The notes under the pieces: generated by a model
The model's input: only the letters and a program-made list of their open reading frames with translations
Database searches by the model: none
What the model was told of the DNA's origin: nothing
Position numbers and translations under genes: made by a program
Source of the DNA: Aphanothece sp. CMT-3BRIN-NPC111
GTDB lineage: Bacteria > Cyanobacteriota > Cyanobacteriia > Cyanobacteriales > JAHHGU01
Reading direction: 5' to 3'
DNA length: 64,000 bases
NCBI GenBank assembly: GCA_019359765.1
Contig: JAHHGU010000018.1
Span: 1 to 64,000 of the forward strand
Shown here: piece by piece, positions 16,184-25,098 of the stretch
Position numbering within the stretch: the stretch's first letter is position 1
How the letters are laid out: each line of letters begins with the position of its first letter

Positions 16184-16780
16184 TCATAGATAACTGGTAT
16201 GAATAGACAGCAACTCGTCAACGTAGCGTCGGATAACCTGTTGCTGTTGCTCCGGGCTGAGGTGTTTGGCTTGAATGAGGAAGTCCAGGCTAACTCCATT
16301 GGCAAGGGCTAAGAGGGCGTTGGCTTCTAACTCAAGGTCTACATCATCTCGAATCAGTTTGACTGACTGAAGGGCTTGTAATTCTTGCATAATTACCTCA
16401 CGCAGTTGGGCAGCACTTTGTTGGTGTTCAGCCATCAGGGAATCTCGTCCAACGGCGTATCCCAAAAAGGCTAACCAGACCTTGAGAACAGCTTGCCGTT
16501 CAACATCTTGCGGCAAAAATGCTGACACCATGTTTAGGAGCCGCTCAACTCCAAGCTCCTGCGCTCTTTGGGCCTGCATTGCCTTGAGTAGGGACTGAGT
16601 GACTTGATTGAGAGCAAAGAGAATTAACTCTTGCTTATCTCGGAAATAGTGGGTTACGACTCCTGTGGTGCAACCAAGCTCTTGGGCGATCGCCCGCATA
16701 CTGGTGCGATCTAAACCCTCTCTGACAATGACCCGCCAGGCGGCTTCAGAGACTTCAAGACGGCGATCGCGTTGGGACAT
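16184..16780 (-). CDS. TetR-family transcriptional repressor
   Basis: The N-terminal helix-turn-helix is clear: RTSMRAIAQELGCTTGVVTHYFRDKQELI (about residues 26-54), closest in feel to the BetI group. The C-terminal helices form the ligand and dimer domain. The start at ATG 16780 (MSQRDRRLEVSEAAW) is preferred to TTG 16789. It is divergent from the membrane-protein gene at 16891, and the shared 110 bases hold two palindromic boxes, so it very likely regulates that gene and itself. The ligand is unknown. Confidence 0.9.
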   Translation of the reverse strand: MSQRDRRLEVSEAAWRVIVREGLDRTSMRAIAQELGCTTGVVTHYFRDKQELILFALNQVTQSLLKAMQAQRAQELGVERLLNMVSAFLPQDVERQAVLKVWLAFLGYAVGRDSLMAEHQQSAAQLREVIMQELQALQSVKLIRDDVDLELEANALLALANGVSLDFLIQAKHLSPEQQQQVIRRYVDELLSIHTSYL

Positions 16781-16829
16781 GACAATCAAGGCTGAATATC
16801 AAGGGAACTGAAACAGGGGGGCAACCCTA

Positions 16830-16858
16830 TTGACACATTATCATAACAGTTGTTATTT
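16830..16858 (+). promoter_or_regulatory. Promoter of the 16891 membrane-protein gene
   Basis: TTGACA at 16830-16835 is a perfect -35 hexamer. TTATTT at 16853-16858 lies 17 bases further on and is a fair -10. The first TetR-type palindrome covers the spacer and -10. Confidence 0.6.
16842..16857. promoter_or_regulatory. TetR-type operator 1 (near-perfect palindrome)
   Basis: CATAACA-GT-TGTTATT, one mismatch from a perfect 7+2+7 palindrome, lies between the -35 and -10 boxes. The same half site is used in the second box 23 bases away. Confidence 0.65.
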
Positions 16859-16864
16859 TTTTAG

Positions 16865-16880
16865 CATAACAAGTGTTATG
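16865..16880. promoter_or_regulatory. TetR-type operator 2 (perfect palindrome)
   Basis: CATAACA-AG-TGTTATG is a perfect 7+2+7 palindrome, sited between the promoter and the GAGG ribosome site of the divergent gene. Two boxes spaced centre to centre by 23 bases suggest binding of two dimers. Confidence 0.7.
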
Positions 16881-16890
16881 AGGTTTTGGT

Positions 16891-17532
16891 ATGGACTTTG
16901 ATGGGAGAAATGTCTCGCCCCGCAACGGGTTGGGGGGCCTGGTGGATGGCTTTATCGGGCCAGGGGCGACAAAAGCTGAGTTGCTGTTGCAATTTGTGCC
17001 ATCCCTGGTGGCGATGGTTGCGGCTCCAGCCTATGCACTGACCCTCCCCAGCCAGTGGACACCGTTGCAATTAGGACTAATCGCACTTTTAGCGCTTGAT
17101 TTAGTGGGTGGCGTCCTCACCAATGCCACATCCACTGCCAAACGCTGGTATCACCGCCCTGGACAAGGTTGGCGGCAGCATCTGGCATTTGTGTCTTTTC
17201 ATCTCATACACGTTTTGCTGGTAGCGTTGCTGTTTCGGGGAGGAGATTGGGGGTTTTGGCTGGGCACATCTGGCTACCTGCTGGGGGCATCAATTTTGAT
17301 TTTGCGATCGCCCCTCTATCTCCAACGTCCGGTAGCTCTGGGGCTTTACGGATTATCGCTGCTGGGCGATCGCTACGTCGTTGCCCCCACACCCGGCCTG
17401 GAATGGTTTCTGCCGTTTTTCTTTCTCAAGATCCTGGTTAGCTATTTGCTGCAAGAAACCCCCTATCACACTGGAAAATTAGACCTCTTGCGGAATTACG
17501 ATGAAACCATTTCTCTATCAGAGGTTGGCTAG
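16891..17532 (+). CDS. Integral membrane protein of unknown function, TetR-controlled
   Basis: A 213-residue protein with about five to six membrane segments (roughly 32-50, 60-78, 98-116, 122-138, 142-160 and 168-190). His and Trp residues near the membrane (RWYHRPGQGW, HLAFVSFHLIHV) are notable and could bind a cofactor or lipid. No family recognised. GAGG sits before the ATG. The divergent TetR gene and the paired operators indicate induction by an unknown ligand, so a stress- or toxin-related role is a reasonable inference. Confidence 0.75.
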   Translation: MDFDGRNVSPRNGLGGLVDGFIGPGATKAELLLQFVPSLVAMVAAPAYALTLPSQWTPLQLGLIALLALDLVGGVLTNATSTAKRWYHRPGQGWRQHLAFVSFHLIHVLLVALLFRGGDWGFWLGTSGYLLGASILILRSPLYLQRPVALGLYGLSLLGDRYVVAPTPGLEWFLPFFFLKILVSYLLQETPYHTGKLDLLRNYDETISLSEVG

Positions 17533-17622
17533 CTCAGTATTGCGATCGCCACAACCTAGATAAAGCTAAGATTTTCCGAGGTGGAAAGAAGAATTGTGCA
17601 AGAGGTCTATTCTATTCTTCTG

Positions 17623-19140
17623 TTAAGCTATTGGGCGATCGCCCTCGCTTGGTGCAAAGCACTGCGGTGTCCAGGTGCCATGCAACTCGTAAGGGATATG
17701 ATGCTTTAGGTGCAGCCGCGCAACTGGCCCTTTATTTAAATCGCGGGCATCTAAAATCACCACGTCAGAACGGTTATGGGCAGCATCGTAAACCAAAGTT
17801 AATACCCAGCCGTCATCTTCTTCGGTGCCACCATCGCGGGGAACAAAGACTGGCTCACTCACAAAGCCGCGCGGTGCCGCACTCCAAAGTTGGCGCTCAT
17901 CGGTAGTTACATCAACTTTGAGAATCCCTTGCAGAGGCGCATTACCTTCGGGATCATGGGCAGCACCTAGATAAATATAACGGTGAGGCTGTCCCATTTT
18001 TGCCGGATTAATAAAGGGAAACTCACAGCACCGACTTTCCAACATCTGACGCTGCACTGTTTTTGTTTTCAGGTCGAGCTGAAACCGCCAGAGTTGCCCA
18101 GGTTGTAGGTCAGGAAAATGTGTCTGAAGATAATCTTGATTGGGTTCAACGGCTGGAAAAGATTCGTAGCAAATCGAGTCCACATAAATCTCCTCACCCT
18201 GCTCAAAAGCATTGGCGTGGTGGAAGATAAAACCGGACTGGGTTTCTAAAACCTGCATCGGTTCTGAGGAATTACGCGGAATCACCCATACCTTAGTCGT
18301 TTTATCCGGGCGGAACTTGATACACTCTGCTGGTCCTCGCAATCCCCCTAAGTAAGGTAGGGGATTTAAATCCATAGGATTTTGAAAGAACAGGCAGTAA
18401 TTTGGGGTAATAGCAAAATCGTGGATAAAGGCAAAGCCAGGAACACTATGGGAGTGACGCTGTACAACTTTGCCCTTGGTGTCTAGTTCATAGATAGTGA
18501 TCGTGCTGGAAAGACCAGGTTTAATAGCAAAATTTACTAGAGTCGGGGCACTCTCTGTGCTACTTTGGTCAATCCGGGGATGGGCGGCGAAGGCATCACC
18601 CGGTTGCAAGACACCATCGAGACGATCTATCCCAAGTGTTTCTAGGGTGTAGGGATCTAGTCGATAAGGTTCAGCAGCTTCCCACAGGGCAAAAAGTTTA
18701 CCGCCCCAGTAAATAACTTGAGTATTGGCAATATGTTTCTGCCTCAAGTCAAAGGCATTAGCTAGCCAGCCTCCCGGTTTTTGGGTGCCAAAGACGCCGC
18801 GATAGAGAATTTTACCTGCTGCCTGTTCTTCTAGAAAGCCGGGAGTGCGAACAAAGCGATTGCAAAAGTGGGCGCGACCTTCTGAAAATGCGATCGCGCA
18901 CACCATACCATCCCCATCAAAAGGATGATGGAGGCGTTGACCATTGACATCCAGCAACCCAGGACCATTGCGAAACAGCGTCCCGTTTAGCTCAGGTGGA
19001 ATCTGCCCTTCGACATCATCAATCCAATATTCGTATTCGTTTGGCTGGGATTGATAGCCCTTTTGCCAGTCGTTGATATCATAGGAAGCCCCTGAGGACA
19101 TTGGTGCCGGGGATCTTTCTTGAACTTGAGGACTCTGCAT
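17623..19140 (-). CDS. Carotenoid cleavage oxygenase (apocarotenoid oxygenase type)
   Basis: A 505-residue RPE65/CCD-family enzyme that cleaves carotenoid or apocarotenoid double bonds with non-haem Fe(II) and oxygen. The four iron-binding histidines are in place: H187 (AAHPRID), H240 (FIHDFAIT), H307 (FHHANAFE) and H487 (YELHGTW). Their spacing almost equals that reported for the Synechocystis apocarotenoid oxygenase. Other marks are NGTLFRNGPG and HPFDGDGMV near the N-terminus. It could produce retinal, but substrate choice is not readable from sequence. It is transcribed away from the FBT transporter gene's end. Confidence 0.93.
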   Translation of the reverse strand: MQSPQVQERSPAPMSSGASYDINDWQKGYQSQPNEYEYWIDDVEGQIPPELNGTLFRNGPGLLDVNGQRLHHPFDGDGMVCAIAFSEGRAHFCNRFVRTPGFLEEQAAGKILYRGVFGTQKPGGWLANAFDLRQKHIANTQVIYWGGKLFALWEAAEPYRLDPYTLETLGIDRLDGVLQPGDAFAAHPRIDQSSTESAPTLVNFAIKPGLSSTITIYELDTKGKVVQRHSHSVPGFAFIHDFAITPNYCLFFQNPMDLNPLPYLGGLRGPAECIKFRPDKTTKVWVIPRNSSEPMQVLETQSGFIFHHANAFEQGEEIYVDSICYESFPAVEPNQDYLQTHFPDLQPGQLWRFQLDLKTKTVQRQMLESRCCEFPFINPAKMGQPHRYIYLGAAHDPEGNAPLQGILKVDVTTDERQLWSAAPRGFVSEPVFVPRDGGTEEDDGWVLTLVYDAAHNRSDVVILDARDLNKGPVARLHLKHHIPYELHGTWTPQCFAPSEGDRPIA

Positions 19141-19236
19141 AGTTAATAGTTAGAGAACATCTGCAAGCGGCAAATAATCTTTGCCGGAAATGGAGATCTT
19201 AGAGCCGAGCCGAAAAATAATTTTGGCAGACCAAAA

Positions 19237-19335
19237 ATCTGCGTTTATCTGCGTTTATCTGCGTCTATCTGCTTTCATCTGCGGTAAAAAATCTCTAAAA
19301 TCGACTTTTCGGATAGTTTCTTAGTCCGGCTTGCC
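19237..19335. repeat. Decamer tandem repeat plus short dispersed repeat
   Basis: Five imperfect ATCTGCGTTT decamers (19237-19286) are followed by a stretch whose reverse complement begins CTAAGAAACTATCCGAAAAG and runs into ACCGCAGAT. That stretch matches the left end of the inverted-repeat element at 51703-51829, so the two belong to one repeat family. Confidence 0.65.
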
Positions 19336-19356
19336 AATTCCTACCTTCTAACGTCT

Positions 19357-20838
19357 CTAATCGACGCTTTCTTCTACTCTAGGTAGTAGTTCCGGTACAA
19401 ACTCTGGTATAAAAGGCTGTTTCCGATGCTGGGCAACTGATGAGTGCGCTTCCATCATCGGTGCCGGATGCCTGCTTGCCGTCTTTGCCTGCGGTGGCAA
19501 TTCAGCTTCGGGTTCATTAGCTGGTAGCCAGCCCAGGAATAGCAGGGGCAGGAGAGTGGTGAGATTGGCGATCGCCACCAATAGCCACAACCGCTCAAAA
19601 TTAGTTTCTGTGATCCCCAGCAAATAGGTGAGGACGGCTCCCATTTCATGAGATAACAGCCCTGCCAGATTTGTGATCGACATCAGCAGTGCAAAGAATG
19701 TAGCTTCTACACCAGGTGGGCAGAGGCGGGCGGCTAGTACTAACACCGGCATATAGGCAACCTGTCCCATCACTGTCAGAATCAGGCTGTCTCCCAGGCT
19801 GAACCAATGGTCATCAATGCCTAGAGAACGGTTAGCATGAGTAACTAAAAGCAACGTAGTCATGCCTAGGGCAGCAGATAGGATAGTTGTCCAGCCGAAA
19901 AGAATTCTAAAGGGAATCGATTTGAGAAAGCGTTGGAAAATCCACACCCCAATCAGGGACGCCAGACTCGTCACCAAGCGCACCCGGCCCAGAAATTCTG
20001 GCTGGAATCCCAGTTGGTTAGTAGTGAAATAAAAGAACCCTGTGTCAGCTGTCGGCGTCGCTTGCAAGAGGAAAAGAAAGGCTGTGGGCATCCAGATAGC
20101 TTTTTGACTGATAGCTTGCCGCAGCAGTTGCAACTGGTGACTGACTCTGGAAAAGTTGGAACTAATGCTAGTTTTTTCCTCCGGGTAGGCATCTTGCACG
20201 GGTTCTTCGGCAATTAACCAGGCAACAGCTGACACAATTAGGGGGAAAGTAGCGGTAATCGCAAATACAGTATGAGGATTAACGTGTTGTAGGAGATAAC
20301 CGCTGAAGTAGGCTGTCACCAAACTGCCCACAGCTGAGGCTCCCCAAGCCAGGGATTGAAGCGAGCCAGCCTCACCAACCGATTCTCCTCTTACCCGCTC
20401 TACAACCAGCGAGTCCACAATTACGTCACTTACTGCCACTGAGAGGGAGCTGAGTGCGATCGCCGCAGTAGCCGCCCAAGCCGTATGCACGACGGTAGCT
20501 AAACAAATCCAAGCGATCGCTCCTAGTAACCCCGATAAAATTAGGTAGGGACGCCGTCTGTAGCCAAAAATCGGCAAACCATCGGATAGAAAACCAAACA
20601 ACGGCTTGATTACCCAAGGTAAAGCCGCAATGCCCATTAAAGCTGAAACTTGAGCCGGACTCAGAGCCAGCTCATCTTTGAGAAAAAAACTAATTGCCAG
20701 ACGTGCCAACCCCAAGATGCCCTGCACCACATATACAGATAAAATGGCAAGCAACTCAGGAGTGGGCTGGTGACCAAAAAAAAGCTTTTTTACCAAGGAG
20801 TCCTTCATCTCGGACAAGCCGGAGGGGGAAACCAACAT
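19357..20838 (-). CDS. Folate-biopterin transporter (FBT) family MFS protein
   Basis: A 493-residue major-facilitator protein with 12 predicted membrane segments. FBT-type features are LSVYVVQGILGLARLAISFFLKD, PWVIKPLFGFLSDGLPIFGYRRRPY and the Asp-rich segment SDVIVDSLVVERVR. Relatives in Synechocystis and plants carry folates or pterins; this gene's substrate is inferred only. The C-terminal 60 residues are hydrophilic and Pro-rich. The start could be M1 or M11. Confidence 0.87.
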   Translation of the reverse strand: MLVSPSGLSEMKDSLVKKLFFGHQPTPELLAILSVYVVQGILGLARLAISFFLKDELALSPAQVSALMGIAALPWVIKPLFGFLSDGLPIFGYRRRPYLILSGLLGAIAWICLATVVHTAWAATAAIALSSLSVAVSDVIVDSLVVERVRGESVGEAGSLQSLAWGASAVGSLVTAYFSGYLLQHVNPHTVFAITATFPLIVSAVAWLIAEEPVQDAYPEEKTSISSNFSRVSHQLQLLRQAISQKAIWMPTAFLFLLQATPTADTGFFYFTTNQLGFQPEFLGRVRLVTSLASLIGVWIFQRFLKSIPFRILFGWTTILSAALGMTTLLLVTHANRSLGIDDHWFSLGDSLILTVMGQVAYMPVLVLAARLCPPGVEATFFALLMSITNLAGLLSHEMGAVLTYLLGITETNFERLWLLVAIANLTTLLPLLFLGWLPANEPEAELPPQAKTASRHPAPMMEAHSSVAQHRKQPFIPEFVPELLPRVEESVD

Positions 20839-21406
20839 GATAAAGATTTTTTAAGAAATGTGAACGTTTATTATGATAACCCCGATTTCTTGATGTGTCG
20901 CCACAGCGAGACAAAGGAGAGGAAAGGCTATTGTTCACAAATCCTTTATTGCTCCGACGCTTGAGACACTACCCTCGCTCTGGCGTCGCCGCGTTTTCCC
21001 ATCGCTGCATCCTCTTATATTTTTAACAGTATAAATACTCCTCATGCTGCGGAGCGAATGTTTTGCTCAGCAAAGAAGAAATAAGTAAGTGGACATAATT
21101 AAACCGGAGATCTAGCGTAGGTTTGGTTGAGGCACGAAACCAAACATTTGTGGAGGTTTGATGGGTTGTTTCCTGCGGAAACGCTACGCGAACGCTACCG
21201 CTCTACCCATCCTACGAATAATCAGGGCGACCTACTTAGTATCAATACTTTATAAACACTCATTTACTAAAATTTATTAATTAATGTTTCCATCTCTACC
21301 TAGGAGCTATAAATTTTTAAGTATATCCAAAATCTCACAAGTATAATTAACTTAAAATAACGCACAATACCAGTAACAACTAACAACAACGTAAAGAGGC
21401 AATTCC
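20839..21406. other. Intergenic region with repeat-like sequence and the stress-protein promoter
   Basis: No supported gene. The part at about 21115-21225 looks like a dispersed cyanobacterial repeat (GTTTGGTTGAGGCACGAAACC and a GCGGAAACGCTACGCG core). A TATAAT at 21342-21347 is a likely -10 for the universal stress protein, and GAGG lies before its ATG. Confidence 0.5.
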
Positions 21407-22258
21407 ATGATCGAAAAAATTTTGTTAGCGGACTCTGGCACCGGACATTCTGAAGAGATGCTCAAGGCTTTGATGGGGCTGCCTTCAATTCAAAGGGCAT
21501 CAGTTACAATCCTGCACGTCGTTCCTTCCAAGGTTACCTCGGAAGCTATGACCGCCAAGTGGGAGGAGGGCGGTAGGGTTCTGGCAACGGCTATCCAATC
21601 TTTAAATCTCGACCCAAATCGCGTTTCTACCATCTTGCAACAGGGCGACCCTAAAGATGTAGTTTGCCGTGTTGCCGAAGAAATTGATACTGATTTAATT
21701 ATTATGGGTTCGCGAGGCCTAAAGCGCTTAGAATCCATTTTAGAAAACTCAGTCAGCCAATATGTTTTTCAGCTGTCCAACCGTCCTATGCTGTTGGTTA
21801 AAGACGATATTTACGTCAAAAAAATCAACCGCGTTATGGTGGCAATGGATCGCTCTGATTCTGCCAAGAAATGTTTGGATCTAGCACTCTTCTTGCTGCG
21901 AGATATCAAAGGAGGACAGCTAGTTCTGGTTCACGTTAACCGCGATTTGCAGAGCAAATCCAGCGAAGTATCAATGGTCAACGCTGAAAAAGATCCCGTA
22001 CTCGCACCAGCAGTCGCCGAGGCGAAAAAACAGGGCGTTTCCTACCGATGTATCGCTAGCACCGGCAAGCCCGGTGAAGAGATTTGCCGCATCGCAGAGG
22101 AATTGAATATTGACCTGTTAATGCTGGGTTCTCCTGACCGTCGTCCCTCCATAGCCAAGAGCCTGCCCGATTTAGATCGGCTACTGGGAACATCTCTATC
22201 AGACTATGTGCGGGTTTATGCTAAGTGCCCTGTGTTGCTGGCACGCACAGCCGCCTAA
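21407..22258 (+). CDS. Universal stress protein with two UspA domains
   Basis: A 283-residue protein made of two tandem UspA folds (about 1-140 and 141-283), each starting with a beta strand and an Asp (ILLADSGTG, VMVAMDRSD). The first half keeps a recognisable nucleotide-binding pattern (MGSRGLKRLESILENS); in the second half it is looser (LGSPDRRP), so ATP binding there is doubtful. Such proteins are cytosolic and respond to stress or energy state. It is monocistronic, ended by a strong hairpin shared with psbM. Confidence 0.9.
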   Translation: MIEKILLADSGTGHSEEMLKALMGLPSIQRASVTILHVVPSKVTSEAMTAKWEEGGRVLATAIQSLNLDPNRVSTILQQGDPKDVVCRVAEEIDTDLIIMGSRGLKRLESILENSVSQYVFQLSNRPMLLVKDDIYVKKINRVMVAMDRSDSAKKCLDLALFLLRDIKGGQLVLVHVNRDLQSKSSEVSMVNAEKDPVLAPAVAEAKKQGVSYRCIASTGKPGEEICRIAEELNIDLLMLGSPDRRPSIAKSLPDLDRLLGTSLSDYVRVYAKCPVLLARTAA

Positions 22259-22275
22259 GAAGCACTCTTAAAGTT

Positions 22276-22311
22276 CCCGCCCAGCTAAGGCGGGGGCTTT
22301 AGCTGGGCGGG
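22276..22311. terminator. Bidirectional hairpin between the stress protein gene and psbM
   Basis: CCCGCCCAGCTAA pairs perfectly over 13 bases with TTAGCTGGGCGGG around a ten-base GC-rich loop. It lies between two convergent genes and ends five bases from the psbM stop, so it probably terminates both. There is no long T-run. Confidence 0.65.
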
Positions 22312-22316
22312 GTCTA

Positions 22317-22433
22317 CTAAGAATTCTTGTTGCTTTCGCGGCTAGCGGTTTGAATGTACAGAATCAATAGGAAGACAGAAGGAACCAACACAAACAGAAT
22401 GCTGGCAACAAAGCCTAGATCGTTAACTGGCAT
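22317..22433 (-). CDS. psbM: Photosystem II reaction centre protein PsbM
   Basis: A 38-residue single-span thylakoid protein: [20 protein letters not shown] followed by [18 protein letters not shown]. PsbM sits at the photosystem II dimer interface. The pattern (MxVNxLG, LFVLVP, FLLILYxQTAS) is the PsbM signature. A GAGG-like site precedes the ATG by about ten bases. It lies on the same strand as, and 154 bases after, a [2Fe-2S] ferredoxin gene. The frame is too short for ordinary gene finding. Confidence 0.93.
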   Translation of the reverse strand: MPVNDLGFVASILFVLVPSVFLLILYIQTASRESNKNS

Positions 22434-22533
22434 TGAATTAGTGCCTCTAAATCATTTCAGATCAACAACCACTAGGATATCATTATCGACACATAGGGCA
22501 GCCAGTCGGATGACCAAAGCAATAAGAGGATTT

Positions 22534-22581
22534 TAGATTTTAGATTGGGGTTTATCTGTATGAACCCAAAATCTAAAATTG
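22534..22581. repeat. Heptamer-repeat hairpin between the ferredoxin gene and psbM
   Basis: ATTTTAGATTTTAGATT units on the left pair with AACCCAAAATCTAAAAT on the right around a short spacer. It is related to the other ATTTTGG/ATTTTAG repeats and could act as a weak terminator or processing site. Confidence 0.45.
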
Positions 22582-22587
22582 TTTGAC

Positions 22588-22884
22588 TCACGGCTTTGTC
22601 TTCACGCTCACAGCTCCATTCACCAAGGTTTGACAGGCCAAGCGGTAGGTTTCAGGCTTTTTCTTCAGTTTTTTATTTTCTACGTCAGTTCGAGGTGAGA
22701 GATTTTCCATACCTTGCACAATCTCGACAATGCAGGTGCCACATTGACCATAGCCCCCGCAATTCATCAGCTTTCCCCTAAAGGTATAGAGTTGTATGCC
22801 ATTTTGCAGGGCCTTCTCTCTTAAGTTGGCTCCGTTAGCAACAATCACTTCCTGATTTTCATTAACAAAATTGATGTTGGTCAT
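22588..22884 (-). CDS. [2Fe-2S] ferredoxin
   Basis: A 98-residue plant/adrenodoxin-fold ferredoxin. The cluster ligands are in [11 protein letters not shown] (C-x5-C-x2-C) and the later Cys in RLACQT. Unlike PetF it is basic toward the end ([13 protein letters not shown]), so it probably does not serve as the main photosynthetic ferredoxin. The partner is unknown. Its position before psbM on the same strand suggests a link with thylakoid biogenesis, which is inference only. Confidence 0.88.
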   Translation of the reverse strand: MTNINFVNENQEVIVANGANLREKALQNGIQLYTFRGKLMNCGGYGQCGTCIVEIVQGMENLSPRTDVENKKLKKKPETYRLACQTLVNGAVSVKTKP

Positions 22885-23002
22885 CCGCGCTCCCTCTTCA
22901 ACCTGGTCTTATTAAGAATTATTAATAATTTTTACATAATTTGCAAAGCTGAACCTGGAGCGCATAGCGTTCCCACGTTAGTTGCAACTAAGCTGTTGCC
23001 AG

Positions 23003-24721
23003 TTATGGTCTGCCAAACAAATTGCTAGAAGGGAAATTGCTAATTGCCCGTTGGAGAGACGCCAGCCCCCGATTGTAGTTCACAATAGCTCGTAGGCGGT
23101 TCCCTCTGGCAGTGGTTAGCTCGGTTTGAGCGTTAATCACATCCGTCTGAGTTCCCACGCCTGCATTAAATCGCAAACGAGCCAGCCTTAAGCTTTCTTC
23201 TGCTTGTTGTACAGCGACAGAGGCTGTTTGAATATTCCTCTGGCTAGCATTTAAGTTGAAATAGGCTTGTTCTACCTGCAAGCGGATTTGGTTGCGGGTG
23301 TCGGCAAACTGAGTTTCTGCTAGAGCTATGTTGGCTTTCTGCTGCTCCGCTCTGGCTCTGGCGGCTCCTCCATCGTAGAAATCCCATCGTAACCGGGCAC
23401 CCAGCGTCAAACCATCAGCAAGACCCACACCATCATTAAATACATCTAGCACGTTGTAGTTGGCAAATAAATTTACTTGCGGTCTTTCAGCAGAGAGAGC
23501 AACAACCTGCTGCTGCTGACCGATATTCCGCTGAGCCAAACTTTGTTGTAGCTCTGCCCGGTTCCTCAGTGCCAGGATAATACTCTCTTCTAGGGAGAGA
23601 TCCCAGGAACCCGCGACCTGAATTGGTTCTGCCGCCGTTACCTCGACCGTCTGAGCCAGGCTTAAAAGCTGCACTAACTGCCGACGGGCGATGCTCTGCT
23701 GACTTCTAGCTGTAGTCAAGTCTTGATTTGCCTGGGCTAGCCGCACCTCAGCCTGTAGAACGTCAAATCGCGTTCCCAACCCAGCCTGTTCCAGCAACTG
23801 AGCATCGCGTAGGCTCCTTTCGGCTTCCCTTACCGAAGCCTCGGCAATTTCAACTTGTGCATCTGCCTCTTGCAAATCGTAGTAGGCATTGGTGACATCC
23901 AAACGGACTTGTTCAGATTGGCGTTCTACATCTAACTCATTGAAGCGCACCTGTTCTTCTTGCGCCCGGATGGTTGCCGACCGACGCCCGGACGTGTAAA
24001 GCTCGTAATTTAATTGCAGCGCTCCATTTAAGCTTGTGGAGACGGTACTCTGGTCAGATTGACCGGATTGGGGAGGAACACTGGCTTGTTGCCGCCTACT
24101 TCCTAGCTCCCCACTAGCAGAATCCGTCCGCGTGATATCTGTTTGCAAGCCCAGCGTCGGAGACTGAGCTGCTAGAGCTTCTCTCAGAGCTGCCTGAGTG
24201 CGTTCCAGGGTGAGAATCGCAGTTTGTAGCTCGCGATTGTTACGCCGTGCCAGGGTCAGTGCCTGTTGCAGAGTAATGGGCTTAGTCAGTTGAACCCGGA
24301 CTTCTTCTGGTTTGGTGGGAAATAGCAGAGGGTTGGGGCTGGGGCTAAGGTCTTCAGGTGCTGCGGTTTGCTGAACCCAGCTAGGTAGCTCAAGGCTCCC
24401 CATTGGAGGAGATTGAGCAAGAATATCTGTATTGCGGGGGGCTGGAATCACGTTGCTCACCTCAGCTGCCTTCACTGCCATCAGTGAGGGATACAGGTAT
24501 ATCAGTTTAGGATCTTGGGGCTGATAACTATTGGAGGAGCTATTCGGGGAGCGAGTTGGCAATGGCAAATATTGTGCAGTACCCAGTTCGATATGGCTAA
24601 GGATGATTACTGCACTCGTACTTACAGCCATGAGGCTTGGGCTGACCACAGCCAACCGATGATAAAGAGCTGGCATAAGGTGTTTTATCACTCTGGAGTC
24701 TTTGAAAAACTTCTTTAGCAT
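23003..24721 (-). CDS. TolC-family outer-membrane efflux protein
   Basis: A protein of about 572 residues forming a trimeric outer-membrane channel for efflux or type I secretion. It carries the two TolC/OEP repeats (about 155-340 and 375-565) with long coiled-coil helices: TLQQALTLARRNNREL at the start of the first, ESIILALRNRAELQQS at the start of the second, and the repeated RFxAGVGTQTDVINAQ / EQAGLGTRFDVLQAE motif. The N-terminal 130 residues contain a hydrophobic signal segment and a Pro/Ser-rich linker. ATG at 24721 is preferred to TTG 24736. It has no inner-membrane partner in this window. Confidence 0.92.
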   Translation of the reverse strand: MLKKFFKDSRVIKHLMPALYHRLAVVSPSLMAVSTSAVIILSHIELGTAQYLPLPTRSPNSSSNSYQPQDPKLIYLYPSLMAVKAAEVSNVIPAPRNTDILAQSPPMGSLELPSWVQQTAAPEDLSPSPNPLLFPTKPEEVRVQLTKPITLQQALTLARRNNRELQTAILTLERTQAALREALAAQSPTLGLQTDITRTDSASGELGSRRQQASVPPQSGQSDQSTVSTSLNGALQLNYELYTSGRRSATIRAQEEQVRFNELDVERQSEQVRLDVTNAYYDLQEADAQVEIAEASVREAERSLRDAQLLEQAGLGTRFDVLQAEVRLAQANQDLTTARSQQSIARRQLVQLLSLAQTVEVTAAEPIQVAGSWDLSLEESIILALRNRAELQQSLAQRNIGQQQQVVALSAERPQVNLFANYNVLDVFNDGVGLADGLTLGARLRWDFYDGGAARARAEQQKANIALAETQFADTRNQIRLQVEQAYFNLNASQRNIQTASVAVQQAEESLRLARLRFNAGVGTQTDVINAQTELTTARGNRLRAIVNYNRGLASLQRAISNFPSSNLFGRP

Positions 24722-25098
24722 TTCAGAGGGACACAATTAACTCTTTCCAACCCATGTGTATCCAGCGTTCGACCTCAGCAAACTTTTCCTAATGTCAGCT
24801 TTTTATAGCAAGTTAGGTTCCTAATGAAAATTTCTCAATGAGGAGTGGACTTGCTTGTGTTCTACCAGCCTGCACAACATGATTGTCTACGCAATATCTT
24901 AGCAATCAAAGGCTGCACTCTGGGTAGCGTCACTAATTGGGAGCTATTTCACCCTGTCAGCAAGGGTTCTGGACTTTTTCCGGGGATAAGTCGTGCTAAA
25001 AAAAATGTCAGCCTCGACTCATTTGAGGAGTTGAGACTGACGATAGCCCTAATATCTACTAATTGATTTTGAAACAGAATTTAGCAAGCAAAGCTCAG
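24722..25098. other. Intergenic region holding the hpf/lrtA terminator
   Basis: The region lies between TolC and hpf/lrtA, both on the minus strand. Its only clear signal is the hairpin at 24998-25041. It probably also carries the TolC gene's promoter, which I could not place. Confidence 0.4.
24998..25041 (-). terminator. Rho-independent-type terminator of hpf/lrtA
   Basis: Read on the minus strand, GTCAGTCTCAACTC pairs with GAGTCGAGGCTGAC (two imperfect positions) and is followed by ATTTTTTTT. It lies 57 bases after the gene. Confidence 0.75.
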
